In this document: positions 19,276 to 29,987 of the stretch, piece after piece | How the letters are laid out: each line of letters begins with the position of its first letter | How positions within the stretch are numbered: position 1 is the first letter of the stretch | DNA from: Bacteroidia bacterium | Lineage (GTDB): Bacteria > Bacteroidota > Bacteroidia > 2-12-FULL-35-15 | Assembly (NCBI GenBank): GCA_030654175.1 | Contig: JAURXZ010000049.1 | Location: 342,334-406,333 of the forward strand | Direction: 5' to 3' | Length of the DNA stretch: 64,000 nucleotides | Notes under the pieces: model-generated | Databases searched by the model: none | The model's input: the letters and a program-made list of their open reading frames with translations, nothing else | Told to the model about the DNA's origin: nothing | Program-made: the position numbers and the translations under genes

Positions 19276-22200
19276 ATGTGTAGAATAGTTAAAATATCAT
19301 TTTTATTAATCCTGCTAGCATTGGCCTTTTCAAATAAGGCTCTTGCCTGCCATGGTGTAGGTTTGGTAAATCTTACAGGAGTAGTGTCAGGTGGAAATCT
19401 TATAATTAATGCTGAATCGGGCGCTGCAACCTGTGGATGCGATCCATACAGGATGGAAGTGGAATTAACATGTATCAATAAACCATTTACAGGTACTACT
19501 AATTATTTTTCAGCATCAATGGTGAAAACCGGATGTAACCAGGAGCCGTTTCCGGCAATTATAATTCCTTTGGGTTCATTGTGTCCCGGAACAACCTACC
19601 AGTGGAGAGGGCTTGAACATGTGTTAGGTGTTACTAATGATAATCCTTTAGGACCATTTTCTCAAGCTTTTACTTTTACAACAGCAGGTGTAATTACACC
19701 AATTTCCTTAACGGTATCAGCAAGTCCGGCATCCTTATGTATTCCAAATTCTTCCATACTTACAACAGTTGCTTCCGGTGGATGTGGTAGCGGATACACG
19801 TATTCATGGGATAACGGTTTTAGTACGGAAAGTACGTTAACAGTTACACCAACAGTAACTACAACTTACAATGTAACGATAACCGATGCTTGTTCCGGTT
19901 ATACTCAAACCGAGCCTGTAACAGTTACTGTTGGTCAGGCACCAGCCGGTGGTACAGCTTCAGCAACTCCATTGCCATTATGTTCGGGTGGTACCACAAC
20001 TGTTACTTTAGCATCCTCTTCGGGAAATATCCAGTGGCAGACCGCTCCAGGCCCAATTGGGCCATGGACCAATGTGGTAGGAGCTACCAGTGCAACTTTA
20101 ATTTTAGGGCCACTTACGGTGACTAAATTTGTGAGGGCTAATGTTACCGGTACTTGTGGCGGATCTGTTTTTTCTAATTCATTGATTGTTCAAGTTAAAC
20201 CAATACCAACAATTACCATTGCAAATGAAGCAATTTGTAACGGGCAAACAGCCACACTTACTGCAATTCCCAGTATTGCAGGAGGTACCTTTTTATGGAA
20301 TAATTCAATGAGCACCGGCAGCATCAATATGAATCCGGCTGTTACCACTTCTTATAGTGCTACTTATACGCTTAATGGTTGTACTAGCCCTGTTGCAAAT
20401 GCCACAGTAACTGTAAATACTGTTCCCACATTAACAACAAATGATTCAACAATATGTTTAGGTCAATCTGCAACACTCAATGCGATTTCGGATATTGCAG
20501 GAGGCACCTATTTATGGCAACCTGGAAATGGAACTTCCGCATCAATAACAGTTACCCCATCCGCTACCACTACTTATACAGTTAGCTATACATCAAATGG
20601 CTGTTCAAGCATACCTGCCTTGTCAACTGTAACTGTTAACTTTTCGCCCGGTGTTTCTGCAGGTTCAGATATTGCTATCTGTTCCGGTTCTTCTGCTGTA
20701 TTGACCGCATCCGGTGCAGTTACTTATCAATGGTCAACCGGCTCAACCAATCCATCAATAACTGTTTCACCAACTGTCACTACCTCTTATATTTTAAGTG
20801 GATTTTCAAATTCTTGTCCCGGCAAGGATACTGTAACTGTTATCGTTTCTCAACCTTTATCTGTTACAGCCACATCTTCAAATTTATTATGCAATAATGT
20901 TTGTTCAGGAGAAATTTCTGTTAATGCAAGCGGTGGTATAGGGGTGTTCAATTATTTATGGAATCCTTCTGTGTCCACATCTTCATTGGGTAGTGATCTT
21001 TGTGCGGGAACTTATAAAATAATTGTTGAAGATTCTATAGGTTGTGCTGATTCTGTTTCTGTAAATATAACAGAACCATCAGCACTCACATTCTCAATGT
21101 CGGTTTCTGCTGCAAGCTGCAATGGGACTTGTGATGCTACTGCCCAGGTTGTTGTAAGTGGTGGAACATCGCCTTATTCTTATTTGTGGCAAAATGGAGA
21201 TACGAATGCACTTGCTGATAATTTATGCGATGGAATTCAAACACTCGAAGTAACAGACGCAAATAATTGCGCACTTTTATTAGATACGGTTATTTATGAA
21301 CCTTCAGCGGTAACGGCAGTAATTTCTCCTGCAAATTCTATAATTTGTATAGGATCTTCAGTAACGATGCAAGCTATCGGAACAGGAGGGACAGGGAGTT
21401 ATTCTTATCTGTGGTCCTTAGGAAGCACTACCGCATCCATTACTGTTTCGCCAATTATAACTTCACAATATTCGGTGATAGTATCAGATAATAATGGATG
21501 TTCTTCTTCTTCCATTAATTCCAATATCCAGGTTAAAGATTCAATTGATGTTTTTATTAATTACCAAACAGTAGTTTGTGCAGGAGTATCAACCACTCTG
21601 AGTGCTACTGCAAATGGGGGAGATGGAACCTATAATTTTATTTGGCAGCCCGGTAACATAAACACTGCAAGTATAACCATTACACCCATTCAAACTACAA
21701 CTTATACTGTAGTGGTAACAGATGGCTGCGGTACTCCGGCAGTAACTGAATTAATTACTCTTACTGTATCTCCGGCTCCTGTTGCAAATTTTTTTAGTGA
21801 CACCGCATTTGTGTGTGCCGGTGGATGTGTGCTATTTACAGGTATTTCAACAATTCAACCCGGTTCAACAAATAATTATCAATGGACTTTCGAAGATGGA
21901 ACTGTTAATTTTGGAAAAGAAACTCAAAAATGTTTTAATGTACCCGGAACTTTCGATGTAAGTTTAACAGTAACTTCTGCTAATGGCTGTAGTGATGATA
22001 TTTTACTTCAGGACTATATAACAGTCGGTTCACTTCCTGTTGCCAATTTTACATACGATCCGGAAACCCCCACTGATTTAAACCCACTGGTAAATTTCCA
22101 TGATAATTCTACTTTTTCTAATCAGTGGTCCTGGAATTTTGGTGATGATTCCTTACAGTCTAATGAACAAAATCCTTCACATATTTTTGGAGCAACTGGT

Positions 22201-22560
22201 GCCTATTGTATAACTCTTCTTGTTAAAAGTGAACTTGGATGTGTTGATAGCACTATCAGGTGTATCACTGTAGAGCCTGAAAGTACACTTTTTATTCCCA
22301 ACACATTTACTCCTAACAGTGATAATCTAAACAGCGTTTTTAAGGTTTATAGCGCAGGTTGGGATATCGATTTTTTTGAAATGAGAATTTTCAATCGTTG
22401 GGGAAATGAAATTTTTAATACAAATGATATTCTGGAAGGCTGGGATGGTAAAGGTAGCGATCCCGGAGTGGCTTTAGGTACTTATGCATATCATATTAAA
22501 ATTCAAGACAAACAGAATCGGGTACGCACCTGGAAGGGGCATATAAATATAATAAGATAA
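19276..22560 (+). CDS. T9SS type B surface protein with Ig-like, SprB-like and PKD repeats
   Basis: 1094 residues, starting 5 bp after the previous stop. A signal peptide (about 1-24, ending NKALA) precedes an N-terminal domain with several cysteines (25-140, including TCGCDPYRMEVELTC) and Ig-like repeats (about 145-525). Two SprB-like repeats (about 529-678, pattern C.G.C...VSGGTSPYSYLW), more Ig-like repeats, two PKD domains (about 834-917 and 920-999; YQWTFEDGT and WSWNFGDD) and a type B sorting domain (1008-1094) follow, the last with FIPNTFTPNSDNLN, FNRWGNEIF and EGWDGKG. SprB-type repeats are known from the gliding adhesin SprB. A cell-surface adhesin role is inferred. It is the same length as its upstream neighbour and shares its C-terminal order, so the two may be paralogues. 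Confidence 0.9.
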   Translation: MCRIVKISFLLILLALAFSNKALACHGVGLVNLTGVVSGGNLIINAESGAATCGCDPYRMEVELTCINKPFTGTTNYFSASMVKTGCNQEPFPAIIIPLGSLCPGTTYQWRGLEHVLGVTNDNPLGPFSQAFTFTTAGVITPISLTVSASPASLCIPNSSILTTVASGGCGSGYTYSWDNGFSTESTLTVTPTVTTTYNVTITDACSGYTQTEPVTVTVGQAPAGGTASATPLPLCSGGTTTVTLASSSGNIQWQTAPGPIGPWTNVVGATSATLILGPLTVTKFVRANVTGTCGGSVFSNSLIVQVKPIPTITIANEAICNGQTATLTAIPSIAGGTFLWNNSMSTGSINMNPAVTTSYSATYTLNGCTSPVANATVTVNTVPTLTTNDSTICLGQSATLNAISDIAGGTYLWQPGNGTSASITVTPSATTTYTVSYTSNGCSSIPALSTVTVNFSPGVSAGSDIAICSGSSAVLTASGAVTYQWSTGSTNPSITVSPTVTTSYILSGFSNSCPGKDTVTVIVSQPLSVTATSSNLLCNNVCSGEISVNASGGIGVFNYLWNPSVSTSSLGSDLCAGTYKIIVEDSIGCADSVSVNITEPSALTFSMSVSAASCNGTCDATAQVVVSGGTSPYSYLWQNGDTNALADNLCDGIQTLEVTDANNCALLLDTVIYEPSAVTAVISPANSIICIGSSVTMQAIGTGGTGSYSYLWSLGSTTASITVSPIITSQYSVIVSDNNGCSSSSINSNIQVKDSIDVFINYQTVVCAGVSTTLSATANGGDGTYNFIWQPGNINTASITITPIQTTTYTVVVTDGCGTPAVTELITLTVSPAPVANFFSDTAFVCAGGCVLFTGISTIQPGSTNNYQWTFEDGTVNFGKETQKCFNVPGTFDVSLTVTSANGCSDDILLQDYITVGSLPVANFTYDPETPTDLNPLVNFHDNSTFSNQWSWNFGDDSLQSNEQNPSHIFGATGAYCITLLVKSELGCVDSTIRCITVEPESTLFIPNTFTPNSDNLNSVFKVYSAGWDIDFFEMRIFNRWGNEIFNTNDILEGWDGKGSDPGVALGTYAYHIKIQDKQNRVRTWKGHINIIR

Positions 22561-22629
22561 AAACTTTACAGTAAATAATTAACATTAAATTTTAAACAAT
22601 TGAGTATCCATAAATTAAATAGAAAAAAC

Positions 22630-25600
22630 ATGAAAACTATCTACTATTGTCTGAATGCTAAATTCAGAACTGCCATGTTGATGGTGATTTTAACAACGAA
22701 TATTTTCATTGTCAAATCACAGAACATTACAAACTACAGTTTTTCGGCCACTGCCGGAACATATACTCCATTGGTTGGTGCAACTGTTGTACCGCTTTCC
22801 GGAGGGACTGTTGATGATGGTTATTACAATAACCTTCCGATTGGATTTACCTTTACATATATGGGAGTTCCATCTACAACCTTTTCAGCCAGTACAAATG
22901 GATGGATGACGTTGGGACAGAATATAACAGTTTCCGGTAATGCGAACCTTTTAACCACAGGAGGTAGCCCACGACCAGTTATTGCACCTCTTTGGGATGA
23001 CATTGATATGGTGGTTGGTACACTTTCTTACCAAACATCTGGATTAGCCGGCAATAGAATTCTTACTGTTGAATGGTTAAATGAAGCATGGAATTATACT
23101 GCAACCTCAGGTGTTATTTCGTTCCAGTCTAAATTGTATGAGAGTACAGGAGTCGTGGAATTTATTTATCGCCAGGAAGCAGGAGCAGTTCTTGCTGGAA
23201 CCGCATCGATTGGTATCACAGCTTTAGCAACGGGGGCAGGTAATTATCTTTCTCTAAATAATTCAGGAACTTCACCAATTGTAAGTTCAACAACAGCCAC
23301 AACTAGTATAAGCACAAAACCAGCAGATGGGCAAACCTATACTTTTACTCCTGCTGCTGCCCCTTCAGCTCCAGGTTCTTTAGCAATTACTCCTGTTGGA
23401 ATGACAACTATGACAGTTTCATGGCTTGATAATTCAATCAGCGAAAGTGGTTTTTATGTGTACCGTTCTCTTGATAATGTTAATTTTAATTTAGTTGGTA
23501 CTATCCCAACTACAACGTCAACTACAACCGGAACTTCTTATTCGTTAAATCAGATAGGCTTAACAGCTAATACACAATATTATTACAATATTGTTTCTTT
23601 TAATGAGGCATTCCTTTCAATAGCTATCAATGGAAATGCTACTACTTTACCTGCAACTTTTTGTGGAAACAGAACGGTGGGTCCAACAGGGAATTATTTA
23701 TCATTAACCGCTGCATTTGCTGACATTGCTTTAAATGGTCTTCAATGCTCAAGTACTCTTGAATTACAAGCAGCGTACGTAAGTACTGTTGAAACGTTTC
23801 CTATAACAATTCCTTTTTTCGGAAATAACAGTACCACTACTTTAACAGTTCGACCGGAAGTTGGTGCAACTAATTTATCTATTATAAGTGATTCTTTACA
23901 AACATTAAATTTAAACGGAACAGTTGCATTAGTTTTTGATGGTCGTGCCGGAGGAGTTGGCTCTTCTGCTTTAACTATTGGAAACACAAGGATTTCCGGT
24001 GCTGCTATTTCATTTATAAATGGGGCTTCCTATAATAATTTTCATGATCTGTTAATTAAAGGAGTTAATACTTCAGTAACAGGAGGAGTTATAACTTTCC
24101 TTACCTCAACAAGTGCAACTGGAAATAACTACAATACATTCCAAAATAATAATATTAGTGATGGAGCCACTACTCCAACTAACTTGATTTATTCAGCAGG
24201 ATCAGTGTCAGCGCCCAATACAGGAAATGCTGTTTTGAATAATAACTTGTTTAACTTTTTCAGCCCCACATTAACAACTGCAGCCGTATCAGTAGCAGTT
24301 AATAATAGTGCCTGGACCATTTCAAATAATAGAGTTTACCAGGAAGTAGCAAGAACTTACACTACCGGTACAATACACTATGGAATCAGAGTTGTGTCTT
24401 CAACAGGGATCAACTTTACAATAAACAATAATACTGTAGGATATTCATCAATGTCGGCAACGGGTGTTTATATTATGGATGGTACTGTTGCAACTCGTTT
24501 TTCTGCCATTTCCTTAACAGCAGACGAAGCCGGTCCTAGCAATATTCAAGGGAATATCATAAATAATATTTCTTTAAAAACGGCTAACACCAGTTCTACT
24601 ACTACAGGCGTTTTTTCTGGAATTGCTGTATTGGGAGGCTCTGTTAATATTGGTACTACTTCCCCAAATTTGATCGGTTCAGGTATTGCAAATGATGTGA
24701 TCGCTATTACTTCTACTGTTTCAGCAGGTGCCTTAGTTGGAATTTACACCACTTCTTCAGGAACAATGAATATTTCAAATAATAAAATCGGAGGTTTTTC
24801 TGCTTCCGGAGCAGCTACCATTGGAAATACGATTAGAGTGATTAATACTGCAGGTTCAGGAAGCTATACCATTTCAGGAAATGAAATTGGAAGTTTAACG
24901 TTAGCTGATAATATGCGTACAGGGATAATGGGAACTACCACTGCTTCAACCGATGTTACCGGAATTGAAAATACATCTTCCGGAACTTCCTTAATTTCCG
25001 GGAACAAGATCTATAATTTATCCTCCTTTGGTACAGGTACTGCTGGTCAGATAAGGGGTATTTCAAGTACTGCCGGGATTTCCACCATCTCTAATAATGA
25101 GATAAGTTATTTAACAACAGCTGGTGGTGCAACAGGAACAACAATAACTACTGCAAGTGTAATTGGAATTTCGAAAAGTGGTACAACTGCAAATCAGTCT
25201 GTTTCCGGTAATACTATTTCAAATTTGTCAAATATTTCAGTTGCAGCTGCAGTATCAGTTAATGGTATCTGTTACACAGGAGCCACTACAGGTTCAAATC
25301 TTGTTTCTAAAAATACTATTCGCAATTTAAGTGCTGTAACAACTGGTCTTGGTTTGTTAAACGGTATTAATATAAGTGGTGGATTTTCAACATTTGCAAA
25401 CAACATGATCAGCTTGGGATTGGATGCTGCAGGAGCAAGTGTTGCTTTAGGAAATTTATCATTAAGCGGAATTCGTTTAGGAACAACTGCTAAAAATAAT
25501 TTTTATTTCAATTCTGTTCATATTACAGGATCCAATGTAACCACAGGTACCGCATCCTCACAAGGTTTTATACGTACCGCGGTTGATTCCGTTGAGATCA

Positions 25601-28600
25601 AGAATAATATTTTCGTTAATACCCGTTCAAATTCAACAGGATCCGGTAAGCATTATGCAATTAATCTTAACCTGGCAACTACTGTTACTGCAGGGAATAA
25701 TGACTATTATTTTCCGAATGGAATGATGGGAGTGGTTGCAACCACTGATTATCCTTTATTAGGAAATTGGAAAATAGGGACAGGTCTGGATGTAAGTTCT
25801 ATTAAGGTTGATCCAATGTTTATTTCTGCAACTGATTTGCATATAAATAATAGCACCGCTTCTTCACTTGAATCAGGCGGGGTTGTGATAGCTGGCGTAA
25901 GTACTGATTTTGATGGTGATTCAAGACCGGGACCTGCAGGTTCTATTAATGGTGGTGGTACTAAGCCTGATATAGGTGCCGATGAATTTGATGGTATTCC
26001 AATTAACCTGGATATGGGCGCAACTGTTTTAGTTAGCCCTTTAACAACTGGATGTTATGGTACTGCTGAAACCGTAAGAGTGAGGATCAAAAATTATGCG
26101 GGTGCTGCAATGGACTTCAGTTCAAATCCTATTACAGTGAATGTACAGGTTACGGGACCAAACCCAATTGTATTTACACCGGTGGATATTTATAGTGGAA
26201 CACTTGCTTCAGGTGCAACATTGGATACTACTATTAGTACAACTTATAATATGATCGTTGCCGGCCAATATATATTCAAGGCTAGTACTGTACTTGCGGG
26301 TGACGCAAATAACGGGAACGACAGTATGTCGCTTGTAACTGTTAATGTTTCAGGTGGTAATGCCAACGCTTCCGCCTTGGATATTTGCAACGGACGTTCA
26401 ACCACGCTAATGCTTTCCGGTTATAATGGCACTATTCAATGGCAAAATTCTATTGATGGAGGTACTGTGTGGAACAATGAAACTGATCCGCTTAGTACAG
26501 CAGCAAGTTATGTGGTTTCTCCTGTATCCAATATAAAATATCGTGCATTTGTTTGTGGTCTTCATCCATCCGATACTTTGGATATAAATGTTATTACCAC
26601 ACCCGGACCTATTACTCTTGGCGAAACAAGATGTGGACCAGGACCTGTTACTTTGTCGGCAACAGGCACCGGAACTTTGTTATGGTACGATGCATCCATT
26701 GGGGGCAATAGAGTTAATACCGGAAGCTCATTCTCCACATCTATTTCAGCAAACACTTCGTATTATGTAAGTGATGTTGCAGGTGGCGTTTCAGAACGTG
26801 TTGGTAAAACAAATCAAGGAACATCAAGCTTTATCAGCACCTTAAAATATGGTGTTTTGTTTACTGTTAATACACCTGCACGTATTGATAGTGTTCATGT
26901 ATATCCAACAGGAACGGGTACAGTAACAATTCAGATACTTGATCCTTCCACGCAGGCTGTTCTATATTCAGCAGTACCTTTTTCTTTATCAGGAACAGGT
27001 ACTCAAAAAATAGCAGTTCCTGTTGCCATTTCATTGATCCCGGGGAATTATAAAATGAGTATGTCTTACACCGGCATAACAAATATTGTAAGAACCACAT
27101 CAGGTGGACCTTTCCCATACACATCCCCTTCAGGTGCTGTTTCAATAACTTCCGGAGCTACCGGTACAGCAACCAGTACTTCTTATTACTGGTTTTATGA
27201 TTGGGTGATCACAACAGGTTGTGAAAGTTTAAGAACACAAGTTACTGCAACAATGACGGCTCCTCCTGCAATGAGCATTTCTACAACTGATGCACTACTT
27301 TGTTATGGCGACAGCACAACCATTGCCATAAGCAGCGGAAACCCATATACATATACCTGGTCACCGGCTGGTTCTTTAAATACTACAACCGGTACTTCCG
27401 TGGTTGCAAAACCAACCGTAACTACTAAATATTTTGTAAACGCTGTGGATGGATCATCTTGTGCCAATGTGGATTCAATTACTATTGTGGTAAAAGAACT
27501 TCCTACTTTGACGTTGGCTTCCTCACCATCAATAATTTGTTTTGGAAATAGCTCTCAAATTGCAGGACGATCCATGCATTTAGGTTCTGCACTATTGGAT
27601 GAAAATTTCAATGTTGCTCCAACTAACTGGACAATTACAAACACAAGTAATCCGGCTGGTTTACAATGGGCTTTTGTTACAAGTTTTGGAGTAAACACAA
27701 TGAATGGAACTCCTTTTGCTTTTGTTGACAGTGATTCTCCCGGGTCAGGTACTATTGTCAACTCAGTATTAACCGGACCTGTAGTAAACACAACAGGATA
27801 TGATTCATTGGTTTTAAGTTTTGACCAGTATTACCGTAATTCGACCTCAACAATTGCCACTGTAGAGGTATTTAATGGTACCACATGGGTTCAGATTTAT
27901 AAACCAACAGCCACTATCGGAAGTTGGACAACTTCTAATATCCGGAATATCAACATCACCCAATATTCTAATGCGAATTTGCAAATCAGGTTCAGCTATT
28001 TCGGTGATTATGATTGGTCTTGGGCTATTGATAACGTGAAAATATCCACCTATATGAAAAACGATTTCAACTGGACCGGTAATGGTTTGTCTGCAACTCA
28101 TATTTCAAATCCTATAGCTACGCCTGCGGTAACTACAATGTACAATGTTACAGTTACAGATCCATCTACAACCTGTTCAATGAAGGACTCAATAGAAATA
28201 ACAGTTAATTCAAACCCAATAGTAAACTTGGGAGTGGATACTGCAATTTGTTCTAATTTGAGTTTAACATTGGATGCAGGTTTAAATTATACCGCTTACG
28301 TATGGTCAACAACCGCTACAACACAAACTGTTACCGTTAATACAGCCGCTGTTTATAGTGTTACTGTTACTGATGCGAATGGTTGTAATGGTACTGATGC
28401 CATTAATGTTGCAATAAATACAGCGCCCGTAATTTCTTTAGGTGTTGATTCTATAATTTGTGATGGACAAACAGTAGCGCTTACTCCGGGCATAGGTTTT
28501 ACAGAATATAACTGGTCAACAGGAGCAACTACTTCTGTGGTTGCGGCAATGAGTGCCGATGATTATTCTGTAATTGTAACTGACGTAAATCAGTGTAAAG

Positions 28601-29760
28601 GGTATGATACAGTTACAATAACTGTTAATGCTTTACCTGTTGTTAGTTTAGGTGCAGATATTGCTTTTTGTCAGAATGATTCAGGAGTTCTTGATGCGGG
28701 AGCAGGCTTTGTATCTTACAGTTGGTCAAATAGTACTTCCTTACAAACAACCACTGTTTCAACTGAAGGAACTTATTCTGTAACGGTTACGGATAATAAT
28801 GGTTGCAGTAACTCAGATGCAATAACAGTTGTTGTTAATGCATTACCTGTTATTGATCTTGGTGTTGATCAAACATTTTGTTTGTATGATTCATACACTC
28901 TTGATGCCGGAAATGGTTTTATTACCTATGCATGGTCTGATAATTCAACATCACAAACATTAACTGTTATGACAGCAGGAACTTATTCTGTAACTGTAAC
29001 TGATAATAATAGCTGTAGTAATTCTGATGCGATTGTTGTTATAGTTAATGTGTTGCCGGTTGTTGATCTTGGATCTAACATATCATTCTGTATGAATGAT
29101 TCTGCCATACTTGATGCCGGTAATGGGTTCTATTCATATAGCTGGTCGGATAATTCAACTTTACAAACCTTAACAGTAAGCACAGCAGGAACCTATTCTG
29201 TAACTGTAACAGATGTTAATGGATGTAATAATTTTGATGCATTATCGGTTGTTGTTAACGCATTGCCTGTTATCAGCCTTGGACCGGATACCGTAATTTG
29301 TAAAAATGAAGAATTTGTCTTAGATGCAGGTTCAGGTTTCTCAAGTTACTTATGGGATAACAGTGCTACCACTCAATCTGTTATTGTGGATGGTGATGTA
29401 CTTGCAGCCGGTGATTATAGCTATTCAGTTATTGTTTCAGGAAGCAATGGATGTGAAGCTACTGATACCGTTATTGTAAAAGTAGATCTTTGCGCAGGTA
29501 TCAATGAAGAGAATGAAGTTGCTGTGTTTAGCCTTTATCCGAATCCTTCTCAGGGGGAGTTTACAATTACAACTACATCATCTTCAAAAAATGACATAGT
29601 TATAGAAGTTGCAGATATTGAAGGCCGGGTTATTTATAAAGAAAAAATAAGCCAGTTTACTTCAAAAACTATTCAATTAAATAATGCAGCTCCCGGAATT
29701 TATTTTGTAAAAATTCAGGATGCAGGTAACAATAGAATTCAAAAATTAATTATTAATTAA
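22630..29760 (+). CDS. Giant T9SS type A surface protein, second beta-helix adhesin
   Basis: 2376 residues from the ATG at 22630; a frame from TTG at 22600 is open, but the signal peptide fits the ATG. A signal peptide (about 1-30, ending IVKSQ) precedes an N-terminal beta domain (about 31-240) and a fibronectin type III domain (about 246-340, with MTVSWLDNSISESGFYVYRS). A right-handed beta-helix (about 430-1060) and the DGDSRPGP...PDIGADEFDG block (1092-1122) are shared with the first gene of the operon. Then follow a CARDB-like domain (1127-1239), Ig-like and anchor-J-like domains (to about 1810), six Ig-like repeats (about 1861-2287, five of exactly 70 residues) and a type A sorting domain (about 2294-2376; LYPNPSQGEF...APGIYFVKI). 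The architecture mirrors the first gene, so the operon is bookended by two paralogous giants. Function beyond surface display is not visible. Confidence 0.9.
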   Translation: MKTIYYCLNAKFRTAMLMVILTTNIFIVKSQNITNYSFSATAGTYTPLVGATVVPLSGGTVDDGYYNNLPIGFTFTYMGVPSTTFSASTNGWMTLGQNITVSGNANLLTTGGSPRPVIAPLWDDIDMVVGTLSYQTSGLAGNRILTVEWLNEAWNYTATSGVISFQSKLYESTGVVEFIYRQEAGAVLAGTASIGITALATGAGNYLSLNNSGTSPIVSSTTATTSISTKPADGQTYTFTPAAAPSAPGSLAITPVGMTTMTVSWLDNSISESGFYVYRSLDNVNFNLVGTIPTTTSTTTGTSYSLNQIGLTANTQYYYNIVSFNEAFLSIAINGNATTLPATFCGNRTVGPTGNYLSLTAAFADIALNGLQCSSTLELQAAYVSTVETFPITIPFFGNNSTTTLTVRPEVGATNLSIISDSLQTLNLNGTVALVFDGRAGGVGSSALTIGNTRISGAAISFINGASYNNFHDLLIKGVNTSVTGGVITFLTSTSATGNNYNTFQNNNISDGATTPTNLIYSAGSVSAPNTGNAVLNNNLFNFFSPTLTTAAVSVAVNNSAWTISNNRVYQEVARTYTTGTIHYGIRVVSSTGINFTINNNTVGYSSMSATGVYIMDGTVATRFSAISLTADEAGPSNIQGNIINNISLKTANTSSTTTGVFSGIAVLGGSVNIGTTSPNLIGSGIANDVIAITSTVSAGALVGIYTTSSGTMNISNNKIGGFSASGAATIGNTIRVINTAGSGSYTISGNEIGSLTLADNMRTGIMGTTTASTDVTGIENTSSGTSLISGNKIYNLSSFGTGTAGQIRGISSTAGISTISNNEISYLTTAGGATGTTITTASVIGISKSGTTANQSVSGNTISNLSNISVAAAVSVNGICYTGATTGSNLVSKNTIRNLSAVTTGLGLLNGINISGGFSTFANNMISLGLDAAGASVALGNLSLSGIRLGTTAKNNFYFNSVHITGSNVTTGTASSQGFIRTAVDSVEIKNNIFVNTRSNSTGSGKHYAINLNLATTVTAGNNDYYFPNGMMGVVATTDYPLLGNWKIGTGLDVSSIKVDPMFISATDLHINNSTASSLESGGVVIAGVSTDFDGDSRPGPAGSINGGGTKPDIGADEFDGIPINLDMGATVLVSPLTTGCYGTAETVRVRIKNYAGAAMDFSSNPITVNVQVTGPNPIVFTPVDIYSGTLASGATLDTTISTTYNMIVAGQYIFKASTVLAGDANNGNDSMSLVTVNVSGGNANASALDICNGRSTTLMLSGYNGTIQWQNSIDGGTVWNNETDPLSTAASYVVSPVSNIKYRAFVCGLHPSDTLDINVITTPGPITLGETRCGPGPVTLSATGTGTLLWYDASIGGNRVNTGSSFSTSISANTSYYVSDVAGGVSERVGKTNQGTSSFISTLKYGVLFTVNTPARIDSVHVYPTGTGTVTIQILDPSTQAVLYSAVPFSLSGTGTQKIAVPVAISLIPGNYKMSMSYTGITNIVRTTSGGPFPYTSPSGAVSITSGATGTATSTSYYWFYDWVITTGCESLRTQVTATMTAPPAMSISTTDALLCYGDSTTIAISSGNPYTYTWSPAGSLNTTTGTSVVAKPTVTTKYFVNAVDGSSCANVDSITIVVKELPTLTLASSPSIICFGNSSQIAGRSMHLGSALLDENFNVAPTNWTITNTSNPAGLQWAFVTSFGVNTMNGTPFAFVDSDSPGSGTIVNSVLTGPVVNTTGYDSLVLSFDQYYRNSTSTIATVEVFNGTTWVQIYKPTATIGSWTTSNIRNINITQYSNANLQIRFSYFGDYDWSWAIDNVKISTYMKNDFNWTGNGLSATHISNPIATPAVTTMYNVTVTDPSTTCSMKDSIEITVNSNPIVNLGVDTAICSNLSLTLDAGLNYTAYVWSTTATTQTVTVNTAAVYSVTVTDANGCNGTDAINVAINTAPVISLGVDSIICDGQTVALTPGIGFTEYNWSTGATTSVVAAMSADDYSVIVTDVNQCKGYDTVTITVNALPVVSLGADIAFCQNDSGVLDAGAGFVSYSWSNSTSLQTTTVSTEGTYSVTVTDNNGCSNSDAITVVVNALPVIDLGVDQTFCLYDSYTLDAGNGFITYAWSDNSTSQTLTVMTAGTYSVTVTDNNSCSNSDAIVVIVNVLPVVDLGSNISFCMNDSAILDAGNGFYSYSWSDNSTLQTLTVSTAGTYSVTVTDVNGCNNFDALSVVVNALPVISLGPDTVICKNEEFVLDAGSGFSSYLWDNSATTQSVIVDGDVLAAGDYSYSVIVSGSNGCEATDTVIVKVDLCAGINEENEVAVFSLYPNPSQGEFTITTTSSSKNDIVIEVADIEGRVIYKEKISQFTSKTIQLNNAAPGIYFVKIQDAGNNRIQKLIIN
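28211..29260 (+). repeat. Five tandem 210-bp repeats coding Ig-like domains
   Basis: Unit boundaries fall at 28211, 28421, 28631, 28841, 29051 and 29261, so the period is exactly 210 bp (70 codons) for five units; a sixth, longer variant follows to about 29490. Units 3-5 are the most alike (TAGTYSVTVTD with N-x-C/S and DNST). Frame-preserving repeats like these expand and contract by recombination. Confidence 0.8.
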
Positions 29761-29808
29761 AAAAAATGGGGTTCCGGATTTACCGGGACCCCATTTAATT
29801 TTTTTTAT
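29761..29808 (+). terminator. Strong terminator of the surface-protein operon
   Basis: The arms AAATGGGGTTCC (from 29764) and GGGACCCCATTT (to 29796) pair over 12 bp with one G-T pair, followed by AATT and a run of eight Ts. It begins directly after the stop of the last T9SS gene, so it marks the end of the operon. Confidence 0.85.
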
Positions 29809-29987
29809 CATGTCATTGCTTGTCCCTGTAGTTGAAAATTGTTTTTTACCAAAAGGCAACCTGGAATAAAAAAATATTTTTGATTTGTATTTTTTATCAC
29901 CGGTGATTTATTTGATCGAAATGTTTAAAAACAATTTAATATTCCATATGCAGTAAAAAAATATTAAGCTTTAAAACAGCGACCAAA

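Noticed and set aside
28211-29490. A CRISPR-like regular array
   Set aside because: The period of 210 bp is in frame and encodes Ig-like domains; there are no short identical repeats with unique spacers.
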